Source: Delphinapterus leucas
Taxonomy: Eukaryota > Chordata > Mammalia > Artiodactyla > Monodontidae
Direction: 5' to 3'
DNA length: 64,000 nt
NCBI RefSeq assembly: GCF_002288925.2
Contig: NW_022098049.1
Location: 1,654,808 to 1,718,807, forward strand
In this document: positions 41,872-53,000 of the stretch, piece after piece
Position numbering within the stretch: position 1 is the first letter of the stretch
Layout of the letters: every line of letters starts with the position of its first letter
Notes under the pieces: generated by a model
The model's input: only the letters and a program-made list of their open reading frames with translations
Databases searched by the model: none
What the model was told of the DNA's origin: nothing
Position numbers and translations under genes: made by a program

Positions 41872-42106
41872 ACAGTGGTTCACAGCAGTGGGAGAAGTCA
41901 GGGGCAGCTTTGCCCCCCAAAGGACGTGGGCAATGTCTACAGACATTTTTCAGTTATCTCAACTGGAGGGGGGTTGCTACTGGCATCTAGTTGGTGACGG
42001 ATTTTAGTGTGCTGCTAAACTCCCTACAGCACACAGGACAGCTCCCTCAGCAGAGAGTCAGCTGGCCCAAAATGTCAGCTCTGCCGAGGCTGAGAAACCC
42101 TGATTT
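41872..42106 (+). mobile_element. MER20 DNA transposon, complete
   Basis: 'cagtggttcacagcagtggg', 'agctttgccccccaaaggac', 'gcaatgtctacagacatttt', 'ctactggcatctagttggtg' and 'tgaggctgagaaaccctg'-like end (42090-42106) are in full order. MER20 is a non-autonomous hAT-Charlie element of placental mammals. Confidence 0.92.
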
Positions 42107-42129
42107 TTTTTCCAGTTGGCATACAAAAA

Positions 42130-42755
42130 AGTAATTTCTTTTTTTTCTCATTGTATTTTATTGAAGAATAGTTGATTTACAATGTTGTGTTAGTTTTAGG
42201 TGTACAGCAAAGTGATTCAGTATACATATATATGTGTATATTCTTTTTCAGATTCTTTCCTCTTATAGGTTATAACAAAATATTGAGTATAGTTCCCTGT
42301 GCTATACAGTAGGTCCTTGATTATTATCTATTTTATATATAGTAGCATGTTTATGTTAAGCCCAAATTCCTAATTTATCCCTCTCTCCTTTCCCCTTTAG
42401 TAACCATAAGTTTGTTTCCTATGTCTGTGAGTCTATTACTATTTTGTATATAAGTTAATTTGTATCATTTTTTTTTAGATTCCACATATAAGCGATATCC
42501 TATGATATTTGTCTTTCTCTGTCTGACTTACTTCACGCGGTATGGTAATCTCAAGGTCCATCCATGTTGCTGCAAGTGGCATTATTTCATTCTTTTTTAT
42601 GGCTGAGTAGTATTCCCTTGTATATATGTACCACATCTTCTTTATCCATTCATCTGTCGATGGACATTTAGGTTGCTTCCACATCTTGGCTGTTGTAAAT
42701 AGTGCAATGCACAGTGGGGTGCCATGTATCTTTTCAAATTATGGGAGAAACCCTC
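42130..42755 (-). mobile_element. L1 3' end, antisense, 5'-truncated
   Basis: 'gtattttattgaagaatagt', 'ttgtgttagttttaggtgta', 'gctatacagtaggtccttga', then the inverted ORF2 C-terminus ('tatggctgagtagtattccc'). Read on the minus strand, it encodes 'KMWYIYTREYYSAIKKNEI'. It extends to about 'catgtatcttttcaaattat'. Its 3' UTR type differs from the 35129 and 49855 copies. Confidence 0.94.
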
Positions 42756-43018
42756 ATTTTAAATATAAACCTCCAACATTGGGGGAAATGGTTAACCCTT
42801 TTCAGGCCTGTTGCAAAATCCTGTGGTCCGGAGCATTGGCCACATGGCCTGTGGGGCTCTACTGGTGTCTACACCTGATAAAGGAGTTTCTTGCTCTTTG
42901 TGTTTGAGAGGCATTGATGTTGAGCTGAGTGCACATGTATTTAGATCAGCATTTCTGAAAGGCTGCCAATTTGGGAAACATGTTTCTTTTAATTAAAGTG
43001 TACAAAAATGCCATTAAT
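42756..43018. other. Unassigned sequence
   Basis: No gene or repeat is recognised. Confidence 0.4.
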
Positions 43019-43032
43019 AGTTAAGCAATATG

Positions 43033-43630
43033 CGCCAAGAATTGGGAACCACCAAGATGCCCTTCAGTAGGGGACGGACAGACAATCCACATCCACAGGG
43101 CGGGGTGTTATTTCAGCCACAAAGGAATGAGCTCTCGGGCCAAGCAAAGACATGGAGGAAACGTAAATACATCTTAGTAAGCGAAAGAAGCCAATCCAAA
43201 GTGGTCCCATACTGTGTGATACCAGCTCTGTCACATTCTGGCAAAGGCACAGCTACAGGGACAATAAACAGGTCAGGGGTCGCCAGGGTTAGCCTGGCGG
43301 GAGGGTTGAACGGGTGGAGCACAGGGGGTTTTTATGGCCGTGACACTCTTCTGTGTGAGACTGTGATGGTGGATACGTGTCACCATAGATTTGTCAAAAC
43401 CCGTTAAGGGAACAGCACAAGGCATGAGCCCTAACATAAACTGTGGCCTTTGGTTAATGATCAGTTTGGTTGTATCAATATTGGTTCAGTTGTGACAAAT
43501 GTGCCACATCAGTGCAAGATGTTAATAGTAGGAGAAACCAGGGGAAGAGAGGTCAGGGGGGATGTGGGAACTCTACTTTCTGCACATTTTTTTCTATAAA
43601 CCTAAAACTGCCCTAAATATTAATTTTTTA
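43033..43630 (+). mobile_element. Older L1 3' end with 14-bp target duplication
   Basis: 'agatgcccttcagtagggga', 'agccacaaaggaatgagctc', 'tacatcttagtaagcgaaag', 'gacaaatgtgccacatcagt' and 'aacctaaaactgccctaaat' are an L1M-type ORF2 end and 3' UTR. Perfect repeats agttaagcaatatg lie at 43019-43032 and 43631-43644. The reading frame is decayed. Confidence 0.9.
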
Positions 43631-43671
43631 AGTTAAGCAATATGATATAACGGAATTAGCAAAACTATTAT

Positions 43672-43998
43672 ATTCTAATAGCTAGCACTTATTGAGTGCT
43701 TCCGAAGTGGCAGGCACATCACAAATATTTGTTACTGTCATCATTGCAGGCCAGGCTTTAACAAAAGACCCGGGAAGGAAGGACAGCACTCATTAAACAG
43801 GGTTTCCTCTGGTCCAAGTAGGTACAACATTGAGCCTTATAGATTTAGTCCCCACCACCGCACTAGGAAGAAGTCCTATCGTCATCTTCATTTTATAAGA
43901 CAAGGAAGTGGAGACTCAGAGGTTCAGTCACGTGTGCTGGGTCACAGAGCATCAGAGGCGAGATGTGAATCAGATCTAATTGCTAGGCCCATGAACCT
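43672..43998 (-). mobile_element. MIR, interrupted
   Basis: 3' end 'agcacttattgagtgcttcc' (43684), and after about 90 bases the core 'tcattttataagacaaggaa' with 'aggcgagatgtgaatcagat'. The intervening sequence may be a second MIR copy. Confidence 0.7.
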
Positions 43999-44025
43999 GA
44001 CATTGCACTCTGCCATTGTGCACAC

Positions 44026-44027
<2 letters not shown>

Positions 44028-44057
<30 letters not shown>
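44028..44057 (+). repeat. (TG)n microsatellite
   Basis: About fifteen perfect TG units, likely polymorphic. Confidence 0.95.
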
Positions 44058-44062
<5 letters not shown>

Positions 44063-44194
44063 GAGAGCAAGATGGGGGTGATTGGTGAGTGTGAGTGGAT
44101 AGAAAGAAAGAGGAAGAAAAAAAATGCATCAAAAATGAAAATACCCCTTCCCCTCTGGTAACAGCTACTCTGTTCTCCGTAGCTCTGTGTGTGT

Positions 44195-44385
44195 TTTTGT
44201 TTGGTCTGCAAGGGGAAGCAGGGAGGGCGAAGTCGGTAAAGGGGATCAGCTGTAGGGTGATGGATGGAAACTAAATTTTTGGGGGTGAGCACACTGTAGT
44301 ATGTACAGAAGTGGAAATATAATGTTGTACACCTGAAACCTATATAATGTTATAAACCAATGTTATCTTAATTTTTTAAAAAAGA
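44195..44385 (+). mobile_element. L1 3' UTR fragment
   Basis: 'gggtgatggatggaaactaa', 'tataatgttgtacacctgaa' and 'cctatataatgttataaacc' followed by an A-rich end match an L1 3' terminus. Confidence 0.75.
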
Positions 44386-45080
44386 AAGAAAATACACAAA
44401 TGAAGGAGAAAGAGAGAGAAAAAGTGGCAGAAGGGGATGGAGGGAGAGGGCAAGGAGCCACGTCCTTGAGCTGGTGGCCTGGGCTCAGGAAGGTTTTCCC
44501 GGCGTCCCCTATCCACTCCCCTCTGCTCTGCGTCTGGGGCTCTTCCTGTGGGTGTTGCCACCCTCTGCCCCGCTTGCCCACTAGGGCTCATCACGGGTTA
44601 GTGTGCAGCAGTGACCCAGGCTGACCAGTGTTTCCCTCTGGCCAGCCTGAGAGCTGCATCTGAAGCTGGCCTCCCGTCCTGGGTGGTCCTGGATTGCTTC
44701 TCTCACCCAAGGTTGCATGGCGGTTCCAAGCCAGCTGCAGGAGCCCCGCCCCCTTCTCCAGAGGCGGCCCCTGTTCAAAAGGGAATATGAGGACCAGAAA
44801 GGAGCCGTCCCATCCTTAAATGGAGCTGAGCAACCCATGATCCCCAAAAGCCGCCTCTAGCCCCGAAGAGAGTACCTGCTGCATTCAGAGTCCAGAAACA
44901 GCCACTTGCCTCCTTTAGAAGGTGCTAGAATAAGTTGTCCTGTGCCACCAGTTTCCTGAGGATTCCCGATCAGGTTATTCTGAACTGAACCATGAATCGA
45001 AGACCCAGCTGCCCTGCCTAGCATTTCCCCATCCTTTATAAGGTGATGTCGTGCATGGGAGGCAAGGTGGCATACCTCTC
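44386..45080. other. Unique sequence
   Basis: A purine-rich start, then GC-rich with overlapping short frames. No gene is recognised. Confidence 0.4.
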
Positions 45081-45084
45081 AAGC

Positions 45085-45292
45085 CAATTTCAATTCTGCT
45101 TTGTCACCTTTTTATTTTATCCATCTCAGTTATCTTGACCCCCATCCTCTAGTCACTCACAGAGAAAACCACATGAGGACCTGGATTGTGTCCTGGTCAT
45201 TTCCAGTCCCCTCTGTGTCTGGTACAGTGCCTGACGTAGAGTGTGTCCTCAAGAAATGCTTGACTGGCACTGCTTTGAACAAGTGACAGTCT
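45085..45292 (+). mobile_element. L2 3' end
   Basis: 'gtgtctggtacagtgcctga' and 'gtgtgtcctcaagaaatgct' match the L2 terminus; the upstream part is eroded. Confidence 0.7.
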
Positions 45293-46555
45293 TGATGGAC
45301 CACGGACAGAAAGTTCAGAGAGGCATTTTTCTGTCCATTCCAGAGGACTTCAGGATGGCCTCTTAATTCGCATATTGTTTTTCAGTCACTGGCATTGATT
45401 TCCCCCATCCCTCTCCCCAGGGTCATCACCAAGGAGCTCTATTAAATGACAATTCATGTTGACATGTGTCTCCCTGTTGCCCTCCCCCTCTCTTTAAAGG
45501 GGGCACACAGGTTGGGGGCAGATTCAAGAGCCACTAGTAATCACATTGTAGGGAAGGTGTGAGCACTGGTGAGGGCATTTGCAATTAAATCAGGTGGAGA
45601 GATGCGCTTTCTGAGGAAGGGACACCTTGAGGGTGGTGCGCCTGCAGGGGAGCCGGCTTCTCTTGAGAAGCGCCGCAGGAGATGCAGCGCACAGCACAGG
45701 AAGAGGGTGTGGCCGCCGGGATTATTTCCAGCATAATTGGCTTTGCATGGCTCAAGATTTAGCAATCAATTTCGATAAGCCCTTTTACAGTTGGAATTCA
45801 TAAACAAATCTGTGTGTCCTCACCCTGTAGGACTTTTTTTCTGCTTCTTTCCTTTGTTTCATTGTTCATCTCACTAGTACCTAGACTCCTTACGTCTTGG
45901 ATATGGACCAGATATTTTCACACCTGCTACGTTCAGGATGCTAGATGTCAAGCGACTGGGGAACGAGGTGGGTGCCCTTTAGGTGCCCACAGCCTAGGAA
46001 CCAAGCAGTTTTGATATTGTGTGAAAAAATGCTCTGGCCAAGAGAGAGTATTCTGCAGTTTAACCATCAGAACCGTCTTTAAAAATCTCCCCTCAGATCC
46101 CAGGGAGATCCTCACTCCTCCCACCTGCCAAGCCAGACCCTCCCCAAAGAATAAGCTTTATTAAGAGTTTCAATCAGCTCACTCTTAATTTTTTCTCTCC
46201 TGCAATCAGTGAGTCATCAGGCTGCAATTCATTAGGATTACTATTATCATCGGTAAGAGCACAGCTGGGCACTCAGTGTCTCGGCCAGAGCTCTCTGCAG
46301 ACAGGAGGGACCGATGGCAAATGCAGGGGTGGGGGGCGGTCCATCATGCCAGGTCCTGGGATGCCCCCGCAGAGGAGGACTCAGGAGGGAGGCAGAAACG
46401 CTCACCAGTCTGGATCCAAAGCCCAGTTCCCACAGCCCTTCTCTTCCCCCTGGACTGACTCTAGAACCTTTTTCTACAGCTCTTTGCTATGACCCTTTTT
46501 CTTAAAGGTGCAATTTTTATTAAAAGGGATGAGCTCTTCTCTGAGAATTCTTTCA
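45293..46555. other. Longest repeat-poor block of the right half, motif-rich patches
   Basis: No repeat is recognised. Two AT-rich patches carry TAAT/ATTA and octamer-like cores: about 45580-45780 ('tttgcaattaaatcag', 'cataattggctttgcatgg') and about 46150-46255 ('cttaattttttctctcc', 'gcaattcattaggatt'), with an AP-1-like GAGTCATCA near 46210. Confidence 0.35.
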
Positions 46556-46559
46556 CTCC

Positions 46560-47035
46560 CTACCCTCTTCTCTGGTTTCCTCCCGCATCAAATGGGCATA
46601 GCCAGACCTATTTCATGGGATTCTTTGGAGGACACAAAAAGATAATGAATATGAATGCCTGTGACACAGTGATGGAGGTGATTGGCATGTTTTGAGCACG
46701 TGTTCTCCGTTTTATGCACTATGCCTGCAGTGTCTCATTGAATCCCTACAGAAACTCTGTGAAGTGGGGGGATTTGGTTCATTTATCTATTCATGCTAAA
46801 AAAAAAAAAGCGTTTATTGGGCATCTACTATGGTCGAATATTACGCAGCTGGGGATCCAGCCGTGAACAGGCAAGTTCCCTACTGACAAGGAACTTACGT
46901 TCTAGTCGCTGCTGTTATGCCATTTTACAGGCTGAGACACCAAGACTCAGAGACATTAAGTCACTTGGCCGAGGTCACAGAGCCACTTGGCTGGCTCTGA
47001 AGCCAGTCCCCCTCTGCTGTAGGCAGCTGCCTCCC
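46560..47035. mobile_element. MIR cluster with an L2 fragment between MIR halves
   Basis: 46570-46680 is weakly MIR-like (forward). 46685-46785 ('cctgcagtgtctcattgaat') and 46905-47030 ('gccattttacaggctgagac', 'cggccgaggtcacag'-type linker) are reverse MIR parts. 46790-46905 ('gcgtttattgggcatctact', 'aggaacttacgttctagtcg') is a reverse L2 3' end with an A12 run. Confidence 0.6.
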
Positions 47036-47107
47036 CGGGTCTGAGCACAGCGCTGCAGATGGAGAGAGCTTTGCCATCATCTGAAGCTTCCCTCCCGCCT
47101 CCCCTGG

Positions 47108-47380
47108 TTTTGTTTGGGGTTTTTTTGTTGTTTTTTTTTTAACATCTTTATCGGAGTATAATTGCTTTACAGTGGTGTGTTAGTTTCTGCTGTATAACAA
47201 AGTGAATCAGCCATACATGTATATATATATCCCCATATCTCCTCCCTCTTGCGTCTCCCTCCCATCCTCCCTATCCCACCCCTCTAGGTGGTCACAAAGC
47301 ACCGAGCTGATCTCCCTGTGCTGTGTGGCTGCTTCCCACCGGCTATCCATTTCACACTTGGTAGTGTATGTATGTCCATG
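47108..47380 (-). mobile_element. L1 3' end, antisense, 5'-truncated
   Basis: T-rich start, 'catctttatcggagtataat', 'cacaaagcaccgagctgatc' and 'cacttggtagtgtatgtatg', then truncation. Same tail type as 28770. Confidence 0.92.
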
Positions 47381-47427
47381 TAGACTTGATTACGCATCAT
47401 CAAGGAGAGGACGGTGCCTGGGAGTTA

Positions 47428-47520
47428 GGAGATAATGGGTGTGACCTCAGAGAAGTTGTTTAACCCCTCGAGCCTGTTTCCATGACTGTGAAATGGGGAT
47501 GAAATTAACAAGGTTGGATG
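47428..47520 (+). mobile_element. MIR fragment
   Basis: 'gggtgtgacctcagagaagt', 'tgtttaacccctcgagcctg' and 'gactgtgaaatggggatgaa' follow the MIR linker and core. Confidence 0.75.
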
Positions 47521-47691
47521 GATTTCCAAACAGCCAGGATGTGGGAACATGCTTCAAAAACTGATGTCCTGAGCTAACCTGACTTATTCCTTGGCACCGT
47601 GAGTTATTCCAAAGCCCTCGACAGTCTTGGGAGCCTGTTGAGTAAAAGCCTGGGCTCCTTCTGGTACTGGGCACTGGAGTTTCTTCTGGGT

Positions 47692-47870
47692 CATGAGGGG
47701 CAGTACCGCCTAGTGGTTACAACTGTGGTTAAAATCCCAGCTCTCCACTTACTAGTTATATCACCTTCAGCAAGTTACTGAAATCACTGTGCCTCAGTGT
47801 TGTCACCTGTGAAATGGGGATAATGATAGTACCTACCTCAGAGGGTTGTTACGAGAATTCAGTGATCTTG
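47692..47870 (+). mobile_element. MIR, near full length
   Basis: 'gtggttaaaatcccagctct', 'ccacttactagttatatcac' and 'gaaatggggataatgatagt' with 'acctacctcagagggttgtt' are close to the consensus. Confidence 0.93.
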
Positions 47871-48595
47871 TCCCGACAGTAACCGCCATGCCTCCGTGCG
47901 TCCCAGCACCAAAGCTTTGTTCTTTCCTTCAAAAGCACAGCAAAACCCTGAGATTCTGAGATGTCACTGATTATTACATTTCTTGGTCTCAAAATCAAGT
48001 CTAATTGTTTCTGGAAAACATCGTGTCTCACTATTCGGTTTGGGATTTATATCCTTCAGCCTGGGAGGTTTTTGTTTTGTCTGTGTGTTCTTTTCCTTTA
48101 ATATGTTTAGAAATTGAATGGAGCAATTTCGTTTCCATTGACTGAAGTAGATTGTTAAAGGAACAAGAAAACTAAAGAACAGGTTCTCATCCCAGGATAT
48201 AGCCTCACACATGGAGTGATTTTCATGTTTTCCTGACAAAGAACTGAGACTTTGTTTTTCCTTCAAGCTGGTCGGTGATGAAACCCCCACTCTCAAACCT
48301 GGGTCAACTCTGTTTAACCGAATAGCTGGAAGCGTGGGCCAGGAGATCACCAGTCTGGATGCAGGGACAAGTCCCATCTGGTGTGCAGCGGACAGCTTGG
48401 TTCCTTTTGCCAGCTGTGGGTCCAGATCACTGCAAGGCCACATTTGGGCTTATTTGAGGCCTCAGGTCGTATTGCTCAACCTGGAAACCTAAATTCATGA
48501 GGAGAAGTCATGGCCGTCCAGCCTCTTCAAGTGAACGATGTGTTTCAGGACCGTCAAAGGGGTATCAGCAAAGCGTACACACTGATTTGTCCACA
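47871..48595. other. Unique sequence with a 159-codon minus-strand frame
   Basis: No repeat is recognised. The frame at 47964-48443 on the minus strand encodes a Lys/Asn-rich C-terminus ('NILKEKNTQTKQKPPRLKD'). No homology or splice context supports it. Confidence 0.4.
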
Positions 48596-48599
48596 CTGC

Positions 48600-48792
48600 A
48601 AAAACGAGCCACCACCCATTCAGCGTCTCCTTGCATGTGACAGGCTTTTCCCAGGCGCTTCGTATAGTCATCACCAGTTGTTATCAGAAACCCATCTTAC
48701 AGATGAGGAAAGTGAAACTCAAGAGAGGTGGAATGACTCGCCCAAGGTTACACAGCTATGAAGCGGTTGAGCCAGGTCTTTTTTTCTCCCAA
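48600..48792 (-). mobile_element. MIR
   Basis: 'cccatcttacagatgaggaa', 'agtgaaactcaagagaggtg' and 'cgcccaaggttacacagcta' are reverse-complement MIR core and linker. Confidence 0.88.
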
Positions 48793-49184
48793 AGCTCTTT
48801 TCCTTCTGGTAAATGACCAAAACAATTAAACATAGGGGATGAGAAAACAGTAGAAAAAGCCTCAGGGACAGTGGGTGATGGCAGTGGAGGTGGTATCAAT
48901 GAAAATGTAGCTGTTCATCATGATAGTGGTGATGTTTGCGCTCTTCACTTTCAGAAAAGGCTCTAAGAACCGATGAACAGATACATAGTCAACTCTGTTT
49001 AAGAGTGAAGTTTTTAGGCCTGTATTCCCAGTGTCAAAGGCAGAACTGAGCCCGATCAACATGCTTCTGGATTTTTTTTCCTCCCCACCCTCATGCATCC
49101 ACAAGCTTCACACTACAGGATGGTTTTTGCTTCTAGTCCAAAAAGGACCAAGTTAACCCAGTCTTTCCCACCCACAGAAAAATG
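48793..49184. other. Unassigned sequence
   Basis: 48860-49080 is old and repeat-like ('gatggcagtggaggtggtat'), otherwise unassigned. Confidence 0.35.
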
Positions 49185-49185
49185 A

Positions 49186-49432
49186 GAGCAGCTAGTACTT
49201 ATTTAGCACTCTCTGTGTGCCAGGCACTGTTCTACACACTTTTCTGTATTAACTCCTTAAAGCTGCACCAGAACCCTTGAGACGGACACCATTATCATAA
49301 TCGTTTCACAGATCAGGAAACTGAGGCCCAGAGGAGCCACGTCACTTGTGGAGGTGACTCCCCAGAGGGCGGCTGTGATGCGTGCCCAGGCAGGCTGGTC
49401 CTGAGGCTGCTCTTCCCACCCAACCCGCTTTG
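49186..49432 (-). mobile_element. MIR, full length
   Basis: 'gcactctctgtgtgccaggc', 'ctgtattaactccttaaagc', 'atcaggaaactgaggcccag' and the degraded linker run through the reverse complement. A CTCF-like motif lies inside (49359-49372). Confidence 0.9.
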
Positions 49433-49854
49433 GACTCCCACCCCAGCTCAGGGGGACGTGCTCCCAGCCTTGTTCTTCCAGTCGAGCGGTGGTTTTGCAC
49501 AGACTTGTCCAATACTCACCCTCTGGATCTTCCCACAATTTTACAGACGTCCTGGATGTCCACGGTGAGGGGTGAGAGGTTCAGTCAGCAGCCGCGCAAC
49601 ATCCATCCACTCAGCAAACTTGTACCGAATCCCTGCTAGGTCCAAAGCACCAAACGGGGCCCTGTGAGCTCAGGTTCTCATCCAAGTCGTCACAGAATTC
49701 CGAGTTCCCAGAGGGCTGGAGGGCTGGGCGCAGCTTGGATTTTTTTCTCTCCCTCCCAGAACTATGGTCTCTATCTCCTACACAGACCCTCTCACCTGCC
49801 TCTTACCTCGCTCCCACAGCACTGAGAGCACTTCCTCTCCCTGACAAACATTTG

Positions 49855-50482
49855 TTTTTTTTACATCTTTATTGGAGTATAATTGCTTTACAATGGTGTG
49901 TTAGTTTCTGCTTTATAACAAAGTGAATTAGCTATACATATACATATATCCCCATATCTCCTCCCTCTTGCGTCTCCCTCCCACCCTCCCTATCCCACCC
50001 CTCTAGGTGGTCACAAAGCACCGAGCTGATCTTCCTGTGCTATGCGGCTGCTTCCCACTAGCTATCTATTTTACATTTGGTAGTGTATATATGTCCATAC
50101 CTCTCTCTCGCTTTGTCACAGCTCACCCTTCCCCCTCCCCGTATCCTCAAGCCCATTCTCTAGTAGGTCTGTGTCTTTATTCCTGTCTTACCCCTAGGTT
50201 CTTCATGAAATTTTTTTTTCTTAAATTCCATATATATGTGTCAGCATACGGTATTTGTCTTTCTCTTTCTGACTTACTTCACTCTGTATGACAGACTCTA
50301 GGTCCATCCACCTCATTACAAATAGCTCAATTCCGTTTCTTTTTATGGCTGAGTAATATTCCATTGTATATATGTGCCACATCTTCTTTATCCATTCATC
50401 CGATGATGGACACTTAGGTTGCTTCCATCTCCGGGCTATTGTAAATAGAGCTGCAATGAACTTTGTGGTAACTGTCTTTCTT
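49855..50482 (-). mobile_element. L1 3' end, antisense, 5'-truncated
   Basis: The longest copy of this tail type: T-run, 'ctttattggagtataattgc', 'ccaccctccctatcccaccc', 'atcctcaagcccattctcta', then the inverted ORF2 C-terminus ('ctgagtaatattccattgta', 'ccattcatccgatgatggac') to 'tagagctgcaatgaac'. It is 5'-truncated within ORF2. Confidence 0.95.
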
Positions 50483-51990
50483 CCGCAGTCCTGCTCGCCA
50501 GGAGTAGGAATTTGTCCTCAACGCTTGGAACCTGCTTATTAACGATCGATGTTCATACCCTGCCTTGTCTTTCCGGTTAAAGCCAATCAGGCATGGTTAA
50601 CAACGGCACAAAAAGAGAAGCTGCTTAAATAACAAGCCCCGTGAGGCTGGAGCAAAAGGGTATCACATTTATGGCCTCCCTCAGGAACCCCCCCTCTTTG
50701 AGTCCCCAAAGAGAAATGCTCCCACAGGTTTCTTTTCTTTTTTCTTTTCCTCTTTTTTCTTCTGCATCCATCTTACCTGAGTTTAGAATGTGATGTCTTA
50801 CCCTCCTCTTAACCCAATTCCACAGTCACACCTCCCATCCCACTTCCCCATCTCCTGACTTACGTGGAAAATCAATGTATTTCAAGTAGGAAAGAACGAA
50901 GACAGAGAGGTTTCACCTGAGGTGGAAATTATGCAGGCAGCTTAAGGCAAATTGGAGGGAAAGACAAAAATAAAGTGGTGTTAGCTAGTACAGGCGCACT
51001 CGTAATTCCCTGCCACTGCTGCTGTGTTCCCAGCATTGGCAGCATGGTGGGCCGGGTGCAGAGCCCAGTTAAAACTAACATTATGTCAAGTTTAGGCATT
51101 TTGGAAAAAGATGTAAATGGAAAAACAGATGGCGAATATTTGTTCTGATTCTTAGTAGAGACGTGAATCGTTTTGTAGCTTTCTGTGTATCACTCTTTTC
51201 CCTCTGCTCCCCACTAAAAGTGGGGTGCCCTCTGGGAACAGGAGGATGATTGTGAAAACGAGTGTATGGTTGGAGTGTGACTTCTGCTCTTCACACATGT
51301 GGGTTCCAATTTCTGAGGCTCAAAATGTGTTGGTCCTTCATGTTGTCCCAGTGCTGGGTTTAAGATGGTTGTTTTCAAAGGCTCATAAATGGGAGCTGGC
51401 AGCTGTGGTTGAGGCCACAATGTCACGGTCAGGAGCATGGGCCGTTGCCCACTCTGTTCTTCCTCTTCCAGGAAGCATAGGGGATTGTCATCCATCCCTG
51501 AAAAGGAGGCTCTGAGGTTCCAAATGAAGAGCCGTGCATGTCTGCCTTCCAGAGCTTGCAGGCGCTGTTATTAGCATTCTCCTGGCGGACTGTAATTGCT
51601 TTGCCATAAGGCACTGCTTCCTACACATACTGCATGCCGATTTTAAGTGGTATGGACAGATCTCGATCATTTTCATGGTTACGTATGTATTCTCAGGAGT
51701 ATTAGGAAAAAAGATAACCAAAATAATTTTTTTTAATTATTAAGAAGAGAAGAGAAGGGGTGGTATTCGTCCAGGGCATAACTCATGACAGTGTGGTACA
51801 GATGACTGAAGTTAGAGGAACCGCACTAGAATGTGAGCATTTTTAGTTAACTTTTTAAAAACCACCATGCATATGGTCGGTCTACCGCACTCCTCCCCCA
51901 CCCCCCAATTTATCTCCCCTACTTCTGGAAGAGTGGAAGAAAACTGTCAGTGTGCAGCCAAACGACTTTTGGGGTGTCCTAAAAACATAG
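50483..51990. other. Unique sequence
   Basis: No repeat is recognised. It includes a CCAAT motif (50583-50587) 37 bases before a TTAAATAA, and a polypyrimidine tract (about 50728-50762). No exon is identifiable; frames are below 100 codons. Confidence 0.4.
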
Positions 51991-51992
51991 AT

Positions 51993-52127
51993 CCCTCGTA
52001 CTCTCACCAAGAGAGCCTAATGCAGTGGGTTTGAGGGAGGCCGTGGAATTTGCATTTTAATAAGCTTCCCAAGTGGCTTTGGGGTAGGAGATCCTTAGGA
52101 CCTTACTTCTCAAAGCACTGCCTCGGA
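51993..52127. mobile_element. MER5-like fragment
   Basis: 'gtggaatttgcattttaata', 'agcttcccaagtggctttgg' and 'ttctcaaagcactgcctcgg' resemble an eroded MER5 end. Confidence 0.5.
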
Positions 52128-52306
52128 ATGTGCGCCCAAACAAAGATGGTTTAGCTTTGGCATAGAAGGCTCACTTCTATTTTTTCCGCCAGTGATTGAT
52201 GCCTGCTCTCTGGGAAAAAAGTCTCATAAAACCTAATTTAATCTTTGAGCGATGCTTCCTCTTTAAAACCACTTGTACATGCAGATTTGGGGGCTGCTTG
52301 GCTAAT

Positions 52307-52532
52307 CAGGATTTCTCAGCCTCAGCACTGTTGGCATTTGAGGCTGGCTAATTCTTTGTTGTGATGGATTATCCTTGCATTGTAGGATGTGTAGCAGTAT
52401 CCCTGGCCTCTACCCACTAGATACCAGTAGCACCCCCCCATGTCCCCACTGTTGTGACAACAAAAAACATCTCCAGATGTTGCCAAATGTCCTCTAGGGG
52501 GATGAAATCATCCACCGTTGAGAACCACTCGG
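52307..52532 (-). mobile_element. MER20 DNA transposon, complete
   Basis: Starts 'tctcagcctcagcactgttg', passes 'gcattgtaggatgtgtagca', 'ctacccactagataccagta' and 'gatgttgccaaatgtcctct', and ends 'ccaccgttgagaaccactcg'. It is opposite in orientation to the copy at 41872. Confidence 0.93.
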
Positions 52533-52864
52533 CTAAATTGGTACCTTTATTCCACTTCGATAAACCTTTCGAGTCACAACTGGGCTCAGAAGATGGTGCT
52601 AAAAAGGCATTTGCTAGCCTCCTGCTTCTAGGACTGAGTCACTTGAAAACTCAGGTCCCCAAATGGGAAAAATATGCTCCAGTAGCAATTATTCGTAGCT
52701 CTGTGGGCCTTGCATTTGTAATCTGTGCATGAAACAAAATGAGAAGCCTGCAGCCTGGCAAAAACCTACTTTAGTTCAGCTGCAAATTCAAGGGGCTTCA
52801 TGAAATCAGAATGTAGCTGGAACAGGGCAGGTGGCTAGAGGGCTGCCCTTCCAATGGAATTCAA

Positions 52865-52988
52865 ATGATTCAACATGTATTATAGGCGTACTTTGTGCCA
52901 GCACTACAGTAGCTGGTAAGGATACAAAAACGACTAAGGTGGAGTTCTTTCCCTCAAGGGGCTTAGGTCTATTAGAAGGAGTCAGGCC
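52865..52988 (-). mobile_element. L2 3' end
   Basis: 'tataggcgtactttgtgcca', 'gtaaggatacaaaaacgact' and 'tcaaggggcttaggtctatt' match the reverse complement of the L2 terminus. Confidence 0.75.
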
Positions 52989-53000
52989 AGTGCCTCAAAA

